This document shows, piece after piece, positions 10,122 to 19,579 of a stretch of 26,853 bases of DNA. Position numbers and translations under genes: made by a program. Source of the stretch: Mesaphorura yosii (taxonomy: Eukaryota; Arthropoda; Collembola; Poduromorpha; Tullbergiidae); NCBI GenBank assembly GCA_009869945.1, contig WIXG01000686.1, positions 1-26,853 of the forward strand, written 5' to 3'. Position 1 is the stretch's first letter. Each line of letters starts with the position of its first letter. The notes under the pieces are model-generated. The model searched no databases and was not told where the DNA came from. It saw only the letters and a program-made list of their open reading frames with translations.

Positions 10122-11483
10122 ATGAAACCGTTCATCGCTCCAATTTTGCTAGCCATCTCGTGTACCTTGTGCGGAGGTACAGTTTCAGCAGCCAGCTCTG
10201 GCGGACCAGATGGTAAGTTTACCGCCTAGCTTAAGTTTATATTGGCGGAGGGTCGGGGCGTTTAATTGTCAATTCGTTGTTTTATAGGTCTGGTTGGATT
10301 GGCATGTGAGGAGGGTGCGTATTACCCGCACCCGGCAGACTGTCAGAAATATTACCGATGCACACACAACGTTTTGGTGGAGATGAGTTGTCCCGATGGA
10401 CTCTACTTTAGCTTCGTCACCGAAAGGTGCGAAAATAAAGACGACGTCAAATGCGATATCAATTCAACAACAACCATACCCACCACCCCCACAACCACAT
10501 CACCGACCACCACCACAACAACCCCAACGACAACCACCACCACAACAACCCCACCCCCAACGACAACCATCACCACCACAACAACCCCACCCCCAACGGC
10601 AACCACCACCACCACAGCAACCCCAACGACAACCACCACCACCACAGCAACCCCATCCCCAACGACAACCACCACAACAACAACCCCACCCCCAACGACA
10701 ACCACCACCACAACGACAACCCAACCCCCACTGACGACGACAGAGGACCCTGGCTGCACTCACGGCAAATACTACCCGGATCCCCACGATTGCCAAAACT
10801 ATTTCATTTGTTCCAATGGCGTTCTCTTCCCAGGAAGATGCCCCGATGGCCTATACTTTGATGTAAAATTTGAGCGGTGTTCCGTTGACGTTGACTGTGG
10901 CGAAAGACCCATTCCAACTCCAACCCCGCCAACCACAACTGAAGCGCCGACCACAACTGCGCCACCTGAGAGCACGACCCCTGCATTTGGTTTCTGTTCG
11001 CTCCACCCCTGCGGCATTTATCCCCACCCCTTCTTCGCTCACCTTTTTCTTATTTGTCCTTCCAGCTTCTCCTCCGCCATGGAAACGTATAGTTGTGCAG
11101 AAGGGAATTTGTACAGCAGCCGTGATCAGGAGTGTGTCCCCCTCCAGTTTTGCCTGAATCGAGAATGTGGGATATATGCGGATCCATTAACGAACACTTC
11201 GTTCCACTTGTGCCTCCCGGAGCAAGTGGAATTTCACCTCAATTGCGCACCACGCACTCATTTCAACAGCGATGCGCTGGAATGCGAGGCGGATGACGAA
11301 CCACCAACGACAACAGTGGAACCATCGACGACATCGACAGAGTGGACAACTTACGAGTCATCAAGCAGCACTTCGGATGGTTCCACGAGTGACTACGCGT
11401 CATCATCATCGTCATCAACGGATTTGTACGAAGAGGTGCTCATCGGAGACGAAGAATTCTTCCAGTTTAACTCCGAGTTCTAA
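10122..11483 (+). CDS. Peritrophin-like secreted chitin-binding protein (CBM14 domains, Thr/Pro mucin linker)
   Basis: Exon 1 (10122-10212) encodes a signal peptide (MKPFIAPILLAISCTLCGG). A 75-bp intron with TTTATAG acceptor joins it to exon 2 (10288-11483), giving 428 aa. The first CBM14 domain (EEGAYYPHPADCQKYYRC ... CPDGLYFSFVTERC) and the second (HGKYYPDPHDCQNYFICSNG ... CPDGLYFDVKFERC) are canonical six-cysteine type 2 chitin-binding domains. Between them lies an about 90-residue linker made nearly only of Thr and Pro, a likely O-glycosylated mucin segment. A second Thr-rich spacer is followed by two divergent Cys-rich modules beginning CGIYPHP and CGIYADP, then a Ser/Thr-rich acidic tail. 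The likely site is peritrophic matrix or cuticle, with chitin as ligand (family knowledge). No enzymatic domain is present. Confidence 0.88.
10465..10743. repeat. Low-complexity Thr/Pro codon repeat tract
   Basis: About 280 bp of ACC/ACA/CCC/CCA codons (pattern CCACCACAACAACC) encode the mucin linker of the peritrophin-like protein. Almost no G occurs on this strand, so all three plus frames and the antisense (a Val/Gly-rich shadow) stay open. Such tracts change length readily by replication slippage. Confidence 0.85.
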
Positions 11484-11536
11484 ATTCCTCCCGAGATTTA
11501 TTTAGAAATTAAGGGACGCGCGACCCTTGAATTTTG

Positions 11537-11542
11537 AATAAA
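11537..11542 (+). promoter_or_regulatory. Polyadenylation signal of the peritrophin-like gene
   Basis: AATAAA 53 bp after the stop codon. Confidence 0.65.
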
Positions 11543-12300
11543 TTTTTAATTCGTCTATGACCTTCAGTGACCGGTATTCCTTGTATTTTGTACCCCAATC
11601 GCTTTCGCTTTGCCATAGCTCAATTGGGAATTTGCAATTACATCAAGTGGGTCACTTGAGATAATTAATTGTGCACTAGCTGGCATCTGGTATGTTCCAT
11701 ATCAAAGTGAAGTGGAATAAAATTAAATTCATGTGCATCGAGGCTGAGTCCATTTTCATGTTCCAAATTTCCAGGACACGCGCAGTCGCACTTGACGAGA
11801 AAAATCAACTTCATTTCACATGCCACTTGACAATTCACAAGGACAGCGACTGCAATTCTCAGCCAAAATTCAGACGAACCTGGTGACGGTTCAGCCTCGG
11901 CGGCTCTTCTGATGCCCGACTCTCAAGTGCAATTTTAATCGGTTCCTGTGCAAATTTCACGTGAAGTGGACAGCAGCTGCTACACGGGGTTGTCTGCAGT
12001 TATTAATTATTGATGTGTGAAGTGTTTGTGTCCGTGCGCGTGCCAGTTTCTCCAATTGGCGACATTGGCATAACCTTCCCAAATCCCAACCCAAACTCGA
12101 CTAAGCAAATAGCAAATATGATATAGAAAACTCGATCATGTAAGCACAGTCAGCGACATCTGAAGTTGAACAAAGAAGTTTAGACATCCAGCGCGGTTAC
12201 TTTCAAGGTCAAGACACCAATTTCCAGTGTCCAGTTTCCATTGACAACTGACAACTGCAGTAGTTACGAGTTACTACGGGTGAGACTAATTAGCTATATT
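11543..12300. other. Intergenic stretch, no gene seen
   Basis: AT-rich, with a non-descript 64-codon frame at 11692-11886 that lacks any family signature. A possible acceptor (GGGAATAG, about 12316-12323) precedes the coding-like block that follows. Confidence 0.5.
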
Positions 12301-12323
12301 AAGATTGATTTGAAGGGAATAGC

Positions 12324-12715
12324 ATGGCAACCCACAGACTTCCTCCATTGCAAAATGGGGTAATGGCAATCGGGGATCTGCTTCGGCAACCCGACCAGGC
12401 TTAAACGTATTCGGACGTGGTTTCTACGGCGCCGATGAAGCGAAGGAGTTGGTGTTCAACAGCGTTGGACAAAAGAGTTCACCTCCGACTTCTCCGACTT
12501 CTGCTTCACGGACGTCGCCACCACAGCCTGCGTTTTGACGGCGTTAGCCGTCTCCGAGCGGTCACCAGGGAGCTCAGCTCACGCTGTAACATCTCACCGC
12601 CAAACCCGAACAGCCCTTCGTCAGCGATCCCGACCCGGCCGACTTCAAGTCGTCCAGCTCCGCCCCCTCAGCCCCTTCTGGCGCCTCGCCCCGCTCACAG
12701 TGGCCCCAGGTCTAG
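12324..12715 (+). pseudogene. Frame-broken coding-like block of unknown family
   Basis: Protein-like reading jumps through all three plus frames. The first block, NVFGRGFYGADEAKELVFNS, is preceded by KWGNGNRGSASATR. The second is RWTKEFTSDFSDFCFTDVAT, followed by TACVLTALAVSERSPG. The third is AKPEQPFVSDPDPADFKSSS, followed by a Ser/Pro/Ala-rich tail that stops at TAG 12713-12715. The order and quality of the blocks suggest one protein with at least two frameshifts rather than chance. I do not recognise it. A spliced gene with unseen tiny introns, or assembly indels, are alternatives. Confidence 0.3.
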
Positions 12716-13243
12716 AGAGCCCCCCCCCCCAGCTGGGCTTGCATATGTCGACCAAAGTGGGCAATCAATTTCAGGACTCGACGTCTCGCCGAGACGGTCT
12801 TGGCGTCGTCCGACCCCTCGCGGGTCTTGATCAGGAGGCAAGCGCCCAGAATGGAAATCAGGTGCTGGTCGTCTTCATCAGGCTCCTGCTCTAATTGCGT
12901 CGAGAGGAGGCCGACCCACTCGTCGAAGGAAACGAACCCGCCGTCGTAACGAATGACTTGCGCAATTTGGAACCCACTTTCTTGAAGGCCCGCAGGAAGA
13001 GCGCGAGAACGAACGCGGGAGGCCGTGCTTTATGGTGACGTACTTCAGCAGGATGGAAGTGCTCAGCTGGGCGGGCTCGGCGGCAGCATTCGGCAGCGGC
13101 AGACGGAAAAGCATGTCGATGTCGACGGCTCCACCGGCGTAGAGCTCCCCGAATGCCCTCCGCACATGCTCGGAGCCGACTTCAGTGGAGGGCGTGAACT
13201 GGTGCACGTCGAAAAGGTTTCGGAGCCCCTCTTCGAACTTCAC
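12712..13243 (-). pseudogene. Minus-strand relic, possibly EF-hand-like
   Basis: From 13243 down, one frame reads FEEGLRNLFDVHQFTPSTEV, then VRRAFGELYAGGAVDIDMLF and LSTSILLKYVTIKHG. Near 13010 the sense moves to another frame: LQESGFQIAQVIRYDGGFVS, FDEWVGLLSTQLEQEPDEDD, then a helical tail, with TAG at 12714-12712. The part around ESGFQI...YDGGFVSFDEWV resembles a penta-EF-hand (calpain/sorcin-like) segment, but the calcium-ligand spacing is not complete, so this is a weak call. A 67-bp intron (GT at the LLKYV site, acceptor AAAG before TGGGTTCC) could restore the frame, so a live gene is not excluded. No start codon is evident. Confidence 0.32.
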
Positions 13244-13349
13244 CTCCCATCAGTGAAGAATTTATACGAACTCGGAACAGTTTTCAGTTATTGGACACTT
13301 GAAATGCAAAACTTCAAACTACGACAATCTTGACTAGCAAAAGAAGAAA

Positions 13350-13700
13350 ATGGGCCGCAGTTTAGAGTTTCGCGAGAACAAATAGGCGGTGAGCCGACCT
13401 AAATTCCCAATTCCAAAGCTGTCAGTGCGTCGTTCAATTCTTCTATTCCGAGAATTGCGATGGTCCCGGTTTGCTTGCAACTTGCAGCAGCCAATACCAC
13501 TACCTACTATGTGCGAATGTGACACAAGGGGATCGTCTTTGTGAACGGGTGGAAGGTGGGCTGATACTTCAGGCTGGGCCCGCAGCAGACGCTCTACGTC
13601 CGCGCTCCTCCGCACGGGCAACAAACATTACAATCACCGTATTCGAGCAGCTGCAACCTGGACGAGACATTCGGTTTTCAAGTGCGCTCATTTGGGACGA
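13350..13700 (+). pseudogene. GH35 beta-galactosidase C-terminal fragment, frameshifted
   Basis: Three plus frames together spell the C-terminal jelly-roll of family-35 beta-galactosidases. TTTYYVRM, a TGA, then HKGIVFVNGWKVG (about 13522-13563), a TGA, then YFRLGPQQTLYVRAP; after a frame change LLRTGN; after another TNITITVFEQLQPGRDIRFS (about 13622-13681). The 'KGxVFVNGxNLGRYWxxGPQxTLYxPxPxL..G.N.I.VFE' signature of the family is unmistakable. A more decayed stretch upstream in the first frame (from about 13350) may continue it. In-frame stops and two frameshifts make this a pseudogene fragment. The catalytic TIM barrel is not in the window. Confidence 0.75.
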
Positions 13701-14096
13701 GGAGCAAGTCAGGGTAGAAAACGGAAGTTGCGACTATGCTATGATGGGAATGATGGGAATAAAATGAATTTACTCGTTAACTAATGCCAGATTCAGGCAA
13801 GCGTAGATCAGCGTAGACAAGGCGTATGATAGCACTGCATTTCCATCGGATTGATTAATTTCCACACTTTAGTGCACTTGTTAATGCATGAGGCTTACGG
13901 ATTTCATCACTCGAATTCATAATTTGCACGGCTACTTGATCAGATTGAATTGAATGTCAAGAGTTTCTGAATCGTTTCACCTTCGTTTAAGACTGAATTC
14001 CGTATGTAAGTTGAGTACCCAGGATCGTGTTGAGTACTCACTTACTTGCTCTATGCGTGACGGCATCCTGGCCTCCTCCGAAATGGCATCACATCC

Positions 14097-14567
14097 ATGG
14101 CTCATGTCTCTTCTGCCGACGCAATTCCTCTGCTTTGTTTATGCGGAAGTTGGGGGCCCTCAATTCCCACAGTCGGGAGCGACCCAACCCCTCCCAAGAC
14201 CGCAATAATTGCGAGCACGTCCGTGCTCGTCCGCTCCCTGGACTTGTTTGCGGCCGAATTCCCCAATCACTGGATCCACATTTCCATGAATATCTCCAAC
14301 CTGCAGTTCGAGACCCCTGAGCTCCCAATTTCCATCTCAGCCGAGTGGAGTTTCTACGAGTTGCCAAGCAGGCTCCTGCTCGTGAGACCCGTGACACGCC
14401 TCATCTTCATGTCGCAGCAGAATGAACCGCCTTACCCTGTTCCGGGTCAGATCCTGGGGGTACAACCCCGGGCTGGAGGATTGTGTGAGGAGAAAGTCAA
14501 ACGGAACCGTCGTCGGCCTGGACTGCTTCTCGCTGCTTTTGGATACTTCTGTATTTGGAGGTGTTGA
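14097..14567 (+). CDS. Uncertain 156-codon reading frame
   Basis: It opens with ATG in a reasonable context (CATCCATGG). The middle is protein-like (SVLVRSLDLFAAEFPNHWIH ... NISNLQFETPELPISISAEW), while both ends look random. No family, signal peptide or splice boundary is recognised. It lies between the beta-galactosidase fragment and the inverted-repeat element, so it is likelier another relic than a gene. Confidence 0.15.
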   Translation: MAHVSSADAIPLLCLCGSWGPSIPTVGSDPTPPKTAIIASTSVLVRSLDLFAAEFPNHWIHISMNISNLQFETPELPISISAEWSFYELPSRLLLVRPVTRLIFMSQQNEPPYPVPGQILGVQPRAGGLCEEKVKRNRRRPGLLLAAFGYFCIWRC

Positions 14568-15173
14568 ATCCGACTGTGATGTCAGAAAACGGATTCGGTC
14601 ACGCATTACCCCGAGAAACCGAATTCGGGGTTTGGTCTTTGACCCCGAATATCTCGGGGCTGGATCAGGTTGCCAGGTTGGGACCGGTGCCGTTAGAAAG
14701 CCCTTACCCAAACTTTCCAACGGTGTATTACAATCATGGGGTTATCATAGAAACCCCTCGACCCAAATCAGACTCAGTCGCCGTTTCGGGCCCCAAAAAT
14801 CTGGTTCCGGTCTCATTTCGAGGTTATGAAACCTATAATGGATGTGTAGTGCCGCACATCTAGTTTACATTCTCGAAGACCGTTTAGTATTTGACGGTGG
14901 CGTTTACAAGATATTAATGGTCACGATTGAGACACAACAACTCCTCGCCGCTGGCTCACTAAACGTTCACGTATTTGGCTATTGCAGCGCCGGAGCCGGG
15001 TTCCCGGCTGAACGCGCTATTGGGGACCATCACCACAATTGGGAATCCATCTGGACAATGAGTCTTTTCGTGTCGCCCGCGCTCTCCCATTGGGATACTA
15101 CATCAGTCACGTAACACGACTCTGTCGGCCCGACACTGGCGGCCCACGACACAGGTGGCTCAGGTAACGTGAG

Positions 15174-15500
15174 ACTTATGCCACCCGTGTCTTGTGCCAC
15201 CCGTTTGTCTTGTGCAAGAGCTTGATAAGATAACAAGATAGAATAAGATAAGACCATCCTTCAGGAGGAAGAAGGAAAGAGAACCTTTTCGCGGAGTACA
15301 CACTCGTGCTCAGAAGAGTCATTAGGGTTCTTTGAAACCATGCCTTATGCCTCCTGTTTGCCTTGCGCACGGTACAAAACCTTGATAAGATGTGAGGTAA
15401 GCTAAGATAAGATGAGACTATCGCTCACGACGAAAAGGGAAAGAGAACCTTTTCACAGAGTACAGATTCCTATTCAGTTGTTCAAATTTGGGAACTTTGT
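15174..15500. repeat. Imperfect tandem duplication (about 165-bp unit) inside the inverted-repeat element
   Basis: Two successive copies share the order CTTATGCC, then TTGATAAGAT, then AGATAAGA, then AAAGAGAACCTTTTC, then GGAGTACA or AGAGTACA. The GAACCTTTTC landmark occurs at 15281 and 15445, 164 bp apart. The similarity is clear but not exact, so the duplication is not recent. Confidence 0.65.
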
Positions 15501-15617
15501 TTCCAAGTTAATTTGGGAACGAATCGGTTTTTTAAAAAAATTCCAGAATTCAAATTGGTGATAGCAGACTAACTCTATTTCCTATTACACTGAATATTCA
15601 ACCAATGTCGCCGAAGT

Positions 15618-15659
15618 CGGGCCGCCAGTGTCGGGCCGCCAGTGTCGGGCCGACAGAGT
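15618..15659. repeat. 14-bp tandem repeat, three copies
   Basis: CGGGCCGCCAGTGT occurs twice, followed by the variant CGGGCCGACAGAGT, head to tail. It forms the right terminus of the MITE-like element. Confidence 0.85.
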
Positions 15660-15663
15660 CGTG

Positions 15664-16180
15664 GAATCGCCGCTGGTGCCATGGAAAAGGGGGAAAGTCA
15701 CGGGTGTGGGATTTTACTTGTGCGGACACATTTGCTCCATTCCACCTTCCTTCCAGCTCTGTGCAGCCTGGAAGTGCAGCTGGAGATGTCGCCGCTTCCA
15801 AGCTTTTTGGTATGGCAGCTTGTTGGTTATTTACTTTAATTTTAACTTTATCTAATTTTAATTTCACTGTAATTGGCATTTCCGACATCTTTTTCATTCC
15901 AGTTCATTTAAGTTTTTTAATGTAACTGTAATGAAACCAAGTTAAAGTAGTTCCTTCATAGACCCGGACGAACAAACGCGATCCAGACTTCATTCATTGC
16001 AAACTCTTCCAGTTGTGCTGCAGCTGTCTCTTTATTCAGGTGTAAACATCTGGGCTAATAAACTCACTATAAATCCAGTCCAATTTGAACTCAGACACTG
16101 GAGGCGCACTCGTTCCCTTAAAAAGAGAATAAATAACAGGAAGTATAAGAAAACCGATCCTACAAGCTTAAATAAGTTTC
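15664..16180. other. Intergenic stretch upstream of the Star-like gene
   Basis: No gene recognised. Frames near 15605-15925 are chance openings over the GC-rich repeat end followed by a T-rich tract. The 5' UTR and promoter of the Star-like gene are expected within the last few hundred bases. Confidence 0.4.
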
Positions 16181-17251
16181 ATGTTTCGGAAAGATTTAAG
16201 AAGGCACATGCCCGCAGCTGCTGCTTGGCTGGCATCACTAATTTTGGGCGTGGTCATCCTCATTTGGATATATTTGCAAAATCGTGCAGCTATGCAACAG
16301 AGCTGCTCGCGTATCTGCACACAGTCACCGCCGACCGTGCCACCGCCTGCTGCACATGTGACCCTTGAAAGGGTTGCCCTGATCCCGCCACAACATGACG
16401 AATGGTTAATTCAACATGTGAGGTATGAAATTCAAAATTTCCACCGAACCCGCACGTTTAAATTTTACTTTTTGTTCTACAGGAAAAAATACTTGCAACG
16501 GCCGCCACATGATTCCGATTACAAGCTGACAATTGGCGAAACGAATCCGGACCAATCAGAAGGCCAAGTTGATGCAGTGAAGCGATTCTTTGAGAATACT
16601 GTAAAAACGCGTTTTTTAAATTCAGAGGTCGTCGGCTGACTCTTTTTCGTTGTGCAGAGTTCGGGTTTCTTCGTGGAATGTGGCGCTTTCGATGGCGAAC
16701 ATTTGTCAAACACTCTCTGGTTTGAGAAGGTGCGTGGTTGGGATGGGTTGCTCATCGAAGCCGACCGGCTGACATTCCGAAGACTGAGGTCGAAGAATCG
16801 TAAAGCTTGGCATGCAAATGCTTGTCTGTCACCGACACCTTACCCGGCAAAATTAAATTTTTATACTGGACCACGAGCCAGCGATGGGCTTGGCGCAGCC
16901 TATCTTCATGGTCTCAAAACCCGTGACTCTTCAAACGTTACCGTGCCTGTGCTCACTGATTGTGTGCCATTGTACACGTTGCTCGCAGCGATTAACCAAA
17001 CGGTCGTCGAGCTGTTCAGCCTCGATGTCGAAGGAGCTGAGATTGAGATCCTGAAAACAATTCCATTCCACAAGGTGGAGTTTAAAGTTTTCGTAGTTGA
17101 AACTTGGGACCAGGCGGCGTTGAATGCATTTATGTTTTCGAAAGGATTCTTGTTGTATCGTGTCATAAAAACAGAGACAGGATTTACCAACGATTCTATT
17201 TACGTACACAAATCGTTGCTACCAACTGGTTTCAAGTACATGCCGGAATAA
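16181..17251 (+). CDS. Protein Star-like type II membrane protein with FkbM/Methyltransf_21 domain
   Basis: Exons 16181-16422, 16483-16600 and 16658-17251 join to 317 aa, with introns of 60 and 57 bp. A basic N-terminus (MFRKDLRRHM) precedes one membrane segment (about residues 13-31), then a Pro/Thr-rich stem. The conserved domain has SGFFVECGAFDGE (motif I, start of exon 3), GWDGLLIEAD, and LFSLDVEGAEIEILKTI. These match FkbM-type methyltransferases in the divergent arthropod group that includes Drosophila Star, an ER/Golgi protein needed for export of the EGF ligand Spitz. The lumenal placement of the domain fits that group. Whether it binds S-adenosylmethionine or acts as a cargo receptor cannot be judged here. 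The stop codon is embedded in the AATAAA signal. Confidence 0.75.
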
Positions 17252-17252
17252 A
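17247..17252 (+). promoter_or_regulatory. AATAAA overlapping the stop codon of the Star-like gene
   Basis: GAA-TAA-ATT: the hexamer spans the last codon and the stop. ATTAAA variants follow within about 25 bp, and no other canonical hexamer lies nearby. Confidence 0.4.
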
Positions 17253-17265
17253 TTTGCATTAAACA

Positions 17266-18700
17266 TGCAATTAAAGGCAACCAGGCACGCATTTTATTTA
17301 TTCATGTGCAGAATTTACGTCTTCAAACAGAGTGCTTTCGGGTTATCTTCTTGGAAGAAAGCTGTGCAGGAACTTTGCAACTTGCAAGTGTACTACGTCT
17401 TGTCATGTGAATGTCAGCAGAGTGAAAATACTACCAGTGGTAATAGTAGTGCAGCAAACTGACCGGACACTTGAAAATGTGGAAGCAGAGTTACGTGAAT
17501 GTCTTCGTTGTGAATGGGAGACGAGAAACCAATGCAAGGTGGTCCCGAACTCGTCGAGCATGTCGAAGAGTAGCAGGGATCCAGTCGCACTAGCATAGCG
17601 GGCCCTCTCCGTTACTGTTTTCGGCGCACGTGACCGAACCTTGCTTGAATTTGTGAATAGTTCTAGCAGTAGGTGATGGTCAATCTCAGCATGTGTACCT
17701 TCTTCCGCGAATTGTTGTCAATACAATGTAGTTTTCCGATTGAACACTTGACTATTCAAAAGCAGTCATATTTATTAAGACACACAAAGCAAACTTCAAG
17801 ACATTTGTTAGAGTGTAATAACTGTCCACTCAGTTTGCAACCTAAACAAAAGAACGAATGAACATAAAGCAGGCATTGCAAAGGCACGATTAATTTTAAG
17901 CTCAGAATCTGGGTGACTGTAGGAGCCGTCATCTTCCCATGATGCAAAACTCCAACTGCGGAGAAGTCCTCTTGAGATTGTTGCAGATTACCAATACTTC
18001 TAATACGAATCACTATCCATGAAACCGAGTCAACCAATATGCCTTGGCAAGATCCTGATTCCTCACCCTTCACCCTACTGGTGTTGGCAGGACTGGACGC
18101 TGGCCAATGCTGACTTGGAGGCTTCAGCTCTCCTGAATGCTGGTCTGACCGATGCAATGTTGATTCAACATGGGCCGACATTTGAGTGCGATGGTCTTAT
18201 TGACAAGGCAAGGCTTCTTACCAGCAAACCGTGCGTTTTCCCCCCTAAAAATGCGAATTTTTTCGCACGCCTAACGGCGTGTTATTACTCCCTCAAGGAG
18301 GGGCCCTTTTTTACTCATGAGCTTGGCTTCCCTACCTGATAACATAGCGATTCCTTATAAGACCCTAACCTAGCCTAACCCGTATGTGACATAGAGCTAT
18401 CAGCTTCCCCTTACGCTAGCCTTGTGAGCAGCAAGAGTTGAAAGAATGACGTAAAAGTACGACGGCGATTCGAGTCAGAATGCACACAAGACCCCACTAA
18501 TTAAGCAACGAAAATTTACAATAAATAATGGTGGTATTCGTTATTTTTCACTACTCACTGCTGGCACTAGTTGCTACTGAAAGTTTTGAAATAACACCAA
18601 GTATAACGAGCGCCCGCGAACTCTTACTTCCTTATCCACTACTCGCCTTCGACAATAAACCTCTTAATTAGGCAAGCAGGTGTAATTGAATATATAATAA
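17266..18700. other. Intergenic region, mostly featureless
   Basis: Several frames of 60-140 codons (17265-17462, 17673-17861, 18019-18339, and minus 17756-18181) lack any recognisable motif, and I do not call them. One copy of TAACCTAGCCTAACC lies at 18366-18380. Confidence 0.4.
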
Positions 18701-18720
18701 TAAAATATCTTATCATTTAG

Positions 18721-18875
18721 TAAAATATTGTGATCGATATGCCGAGAACATCACGAAAGCGAAAGATATTGGAATTGTTGCCGATACACTGTTTGGAATG
18801 GAATTAGCAAGCACTTCAAAAGAAGAGGACGAGATTTTAGATCAGTCGCTCGACCTCTTAACCTTAGATTCGTAA
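18721..18875 (+). CDS. Orphan exon-like coding block (C-terminal end of an unidentified protein)
   Basis: After a good acceptor (TTATCATTTAG) one frame reads KYCDRYAENITKAKDIGIVA, then DTLFGMELAS and an acidic tail (SKEEDEILDQSLDLLTLDS), ending at TAA 18873-18875. Composition and the acidic helical end look like a true terminal exon of about 50 codons. No upstream exon in a matching phase was recognised within 1 kb, so it is either the last exon of a gene with a long intron or a stranded relic. The family is not recognised. Confidence 0.3.
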
Positions 18876-19579
18876 ATCCTAAATCTGCTCAACCAAAAAG
18901 CTCATACACGAATCATCATGTGTAAGAAGTTGAATCTAATATGTCAATATGTTTATTCACGAAATATGCAAGCCAGAATGTCTCGTCTTCCTTCTTCCAA
19001 TTTTGCAACTCACTCCGTTTACATTCACGCCAATCTTTCCTTCAACCAAGTAAGAGTTGGAGATACACAGGAGTGTATTCTTGAATAGTGACAATCACTA
19101 CTTCTTTGCTCCTATAACATTAATGCTAACAGAAGTAGCGCTAGTAGTAATCGAAGTAGTACGAATACAAGAAGTGCGAATAGTGGGAAGTAGTGACAAA
19201 TAACGAATACCGCCAATATTTCACCGGATTGCTACCCATATTACTAGCGATAGTTGTAGCGATTACAGAAACATTCACAAGGAATGAACTGGATTGGTGG
19301 ACTCGGTTCACATGTACCTGTCTCTTAATTTTGTAAAACTTTAATTTTCATTTGCAGAACAGCGGAAGAGACAGCAATCAGCAAAGGCCACAAGTCTGCA
19401 GAGAACGAATTTTAAATACTCAAAACATGAAAGTTCGTGCCGCTTATCTTGATTAACTTTAGTTAATTAACCTTCAGCCTGAATTTGATGTGTTACTTTC
19501 TATTCATCCTCAAGTGACAGAGCATCAGGAAATTTCCGACTTTAAATGTGCGGCAGGCAGTGTACAATTTATTCCCACA
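18876..19579. other. Intergenic stretch with GTAGT-rich low complexity
   Basis: About 700 bp, including a low-complexity part near 19120-19200 rich in GAAGTAG/AGTAGT. A CAG acceptor at about 19476 precedes an open frame that runs into the receptor gene, so an upstream non-coding or short coding exon is possible. Confidence 0.4.

Larger units (their letters stand above)
15115..15663. mobile_element. Non-autonomous inverted-repeat element (MITE-like)
   Basis: The left end (15115-15149, CACGACTCTGTCGGCCCGAC...) is the reverse complement of the right end (...GTCGGGCCGACAGAGTCGTG, to 15663). The ends are made of a 14-bp unit CGGGCCGCCAGTGT or its variant CGGGCCGACAGAGT: three copies at 15618-15659 and two inverted copies at 15119-15146. 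The interior has no coding capacity and contains a tandem duplication. I could not see a convincing target-site duplication, so the exact borders and superfamily are open. Confidence 0.6.

Noticed and set aside
10403..10759. Long minus-strand frame rich in Val and Gly opposite the peritrophin linker
   Set aside because: It is the antisense shadow of the Thr/Pro codon repeat, where stops cannot occur.
12417..12894. Two long overlapping plus-strand frames rich in Arg, Pro and Ser
   Set aside because: Read whole, they are GC-rich shadows; only parts look coding, and these are described as relics.
17756..18181. 141-codon minus-strand frame
   Set aside because: Mixed composition, no motif and no splice context; the opposite strand is equally open.
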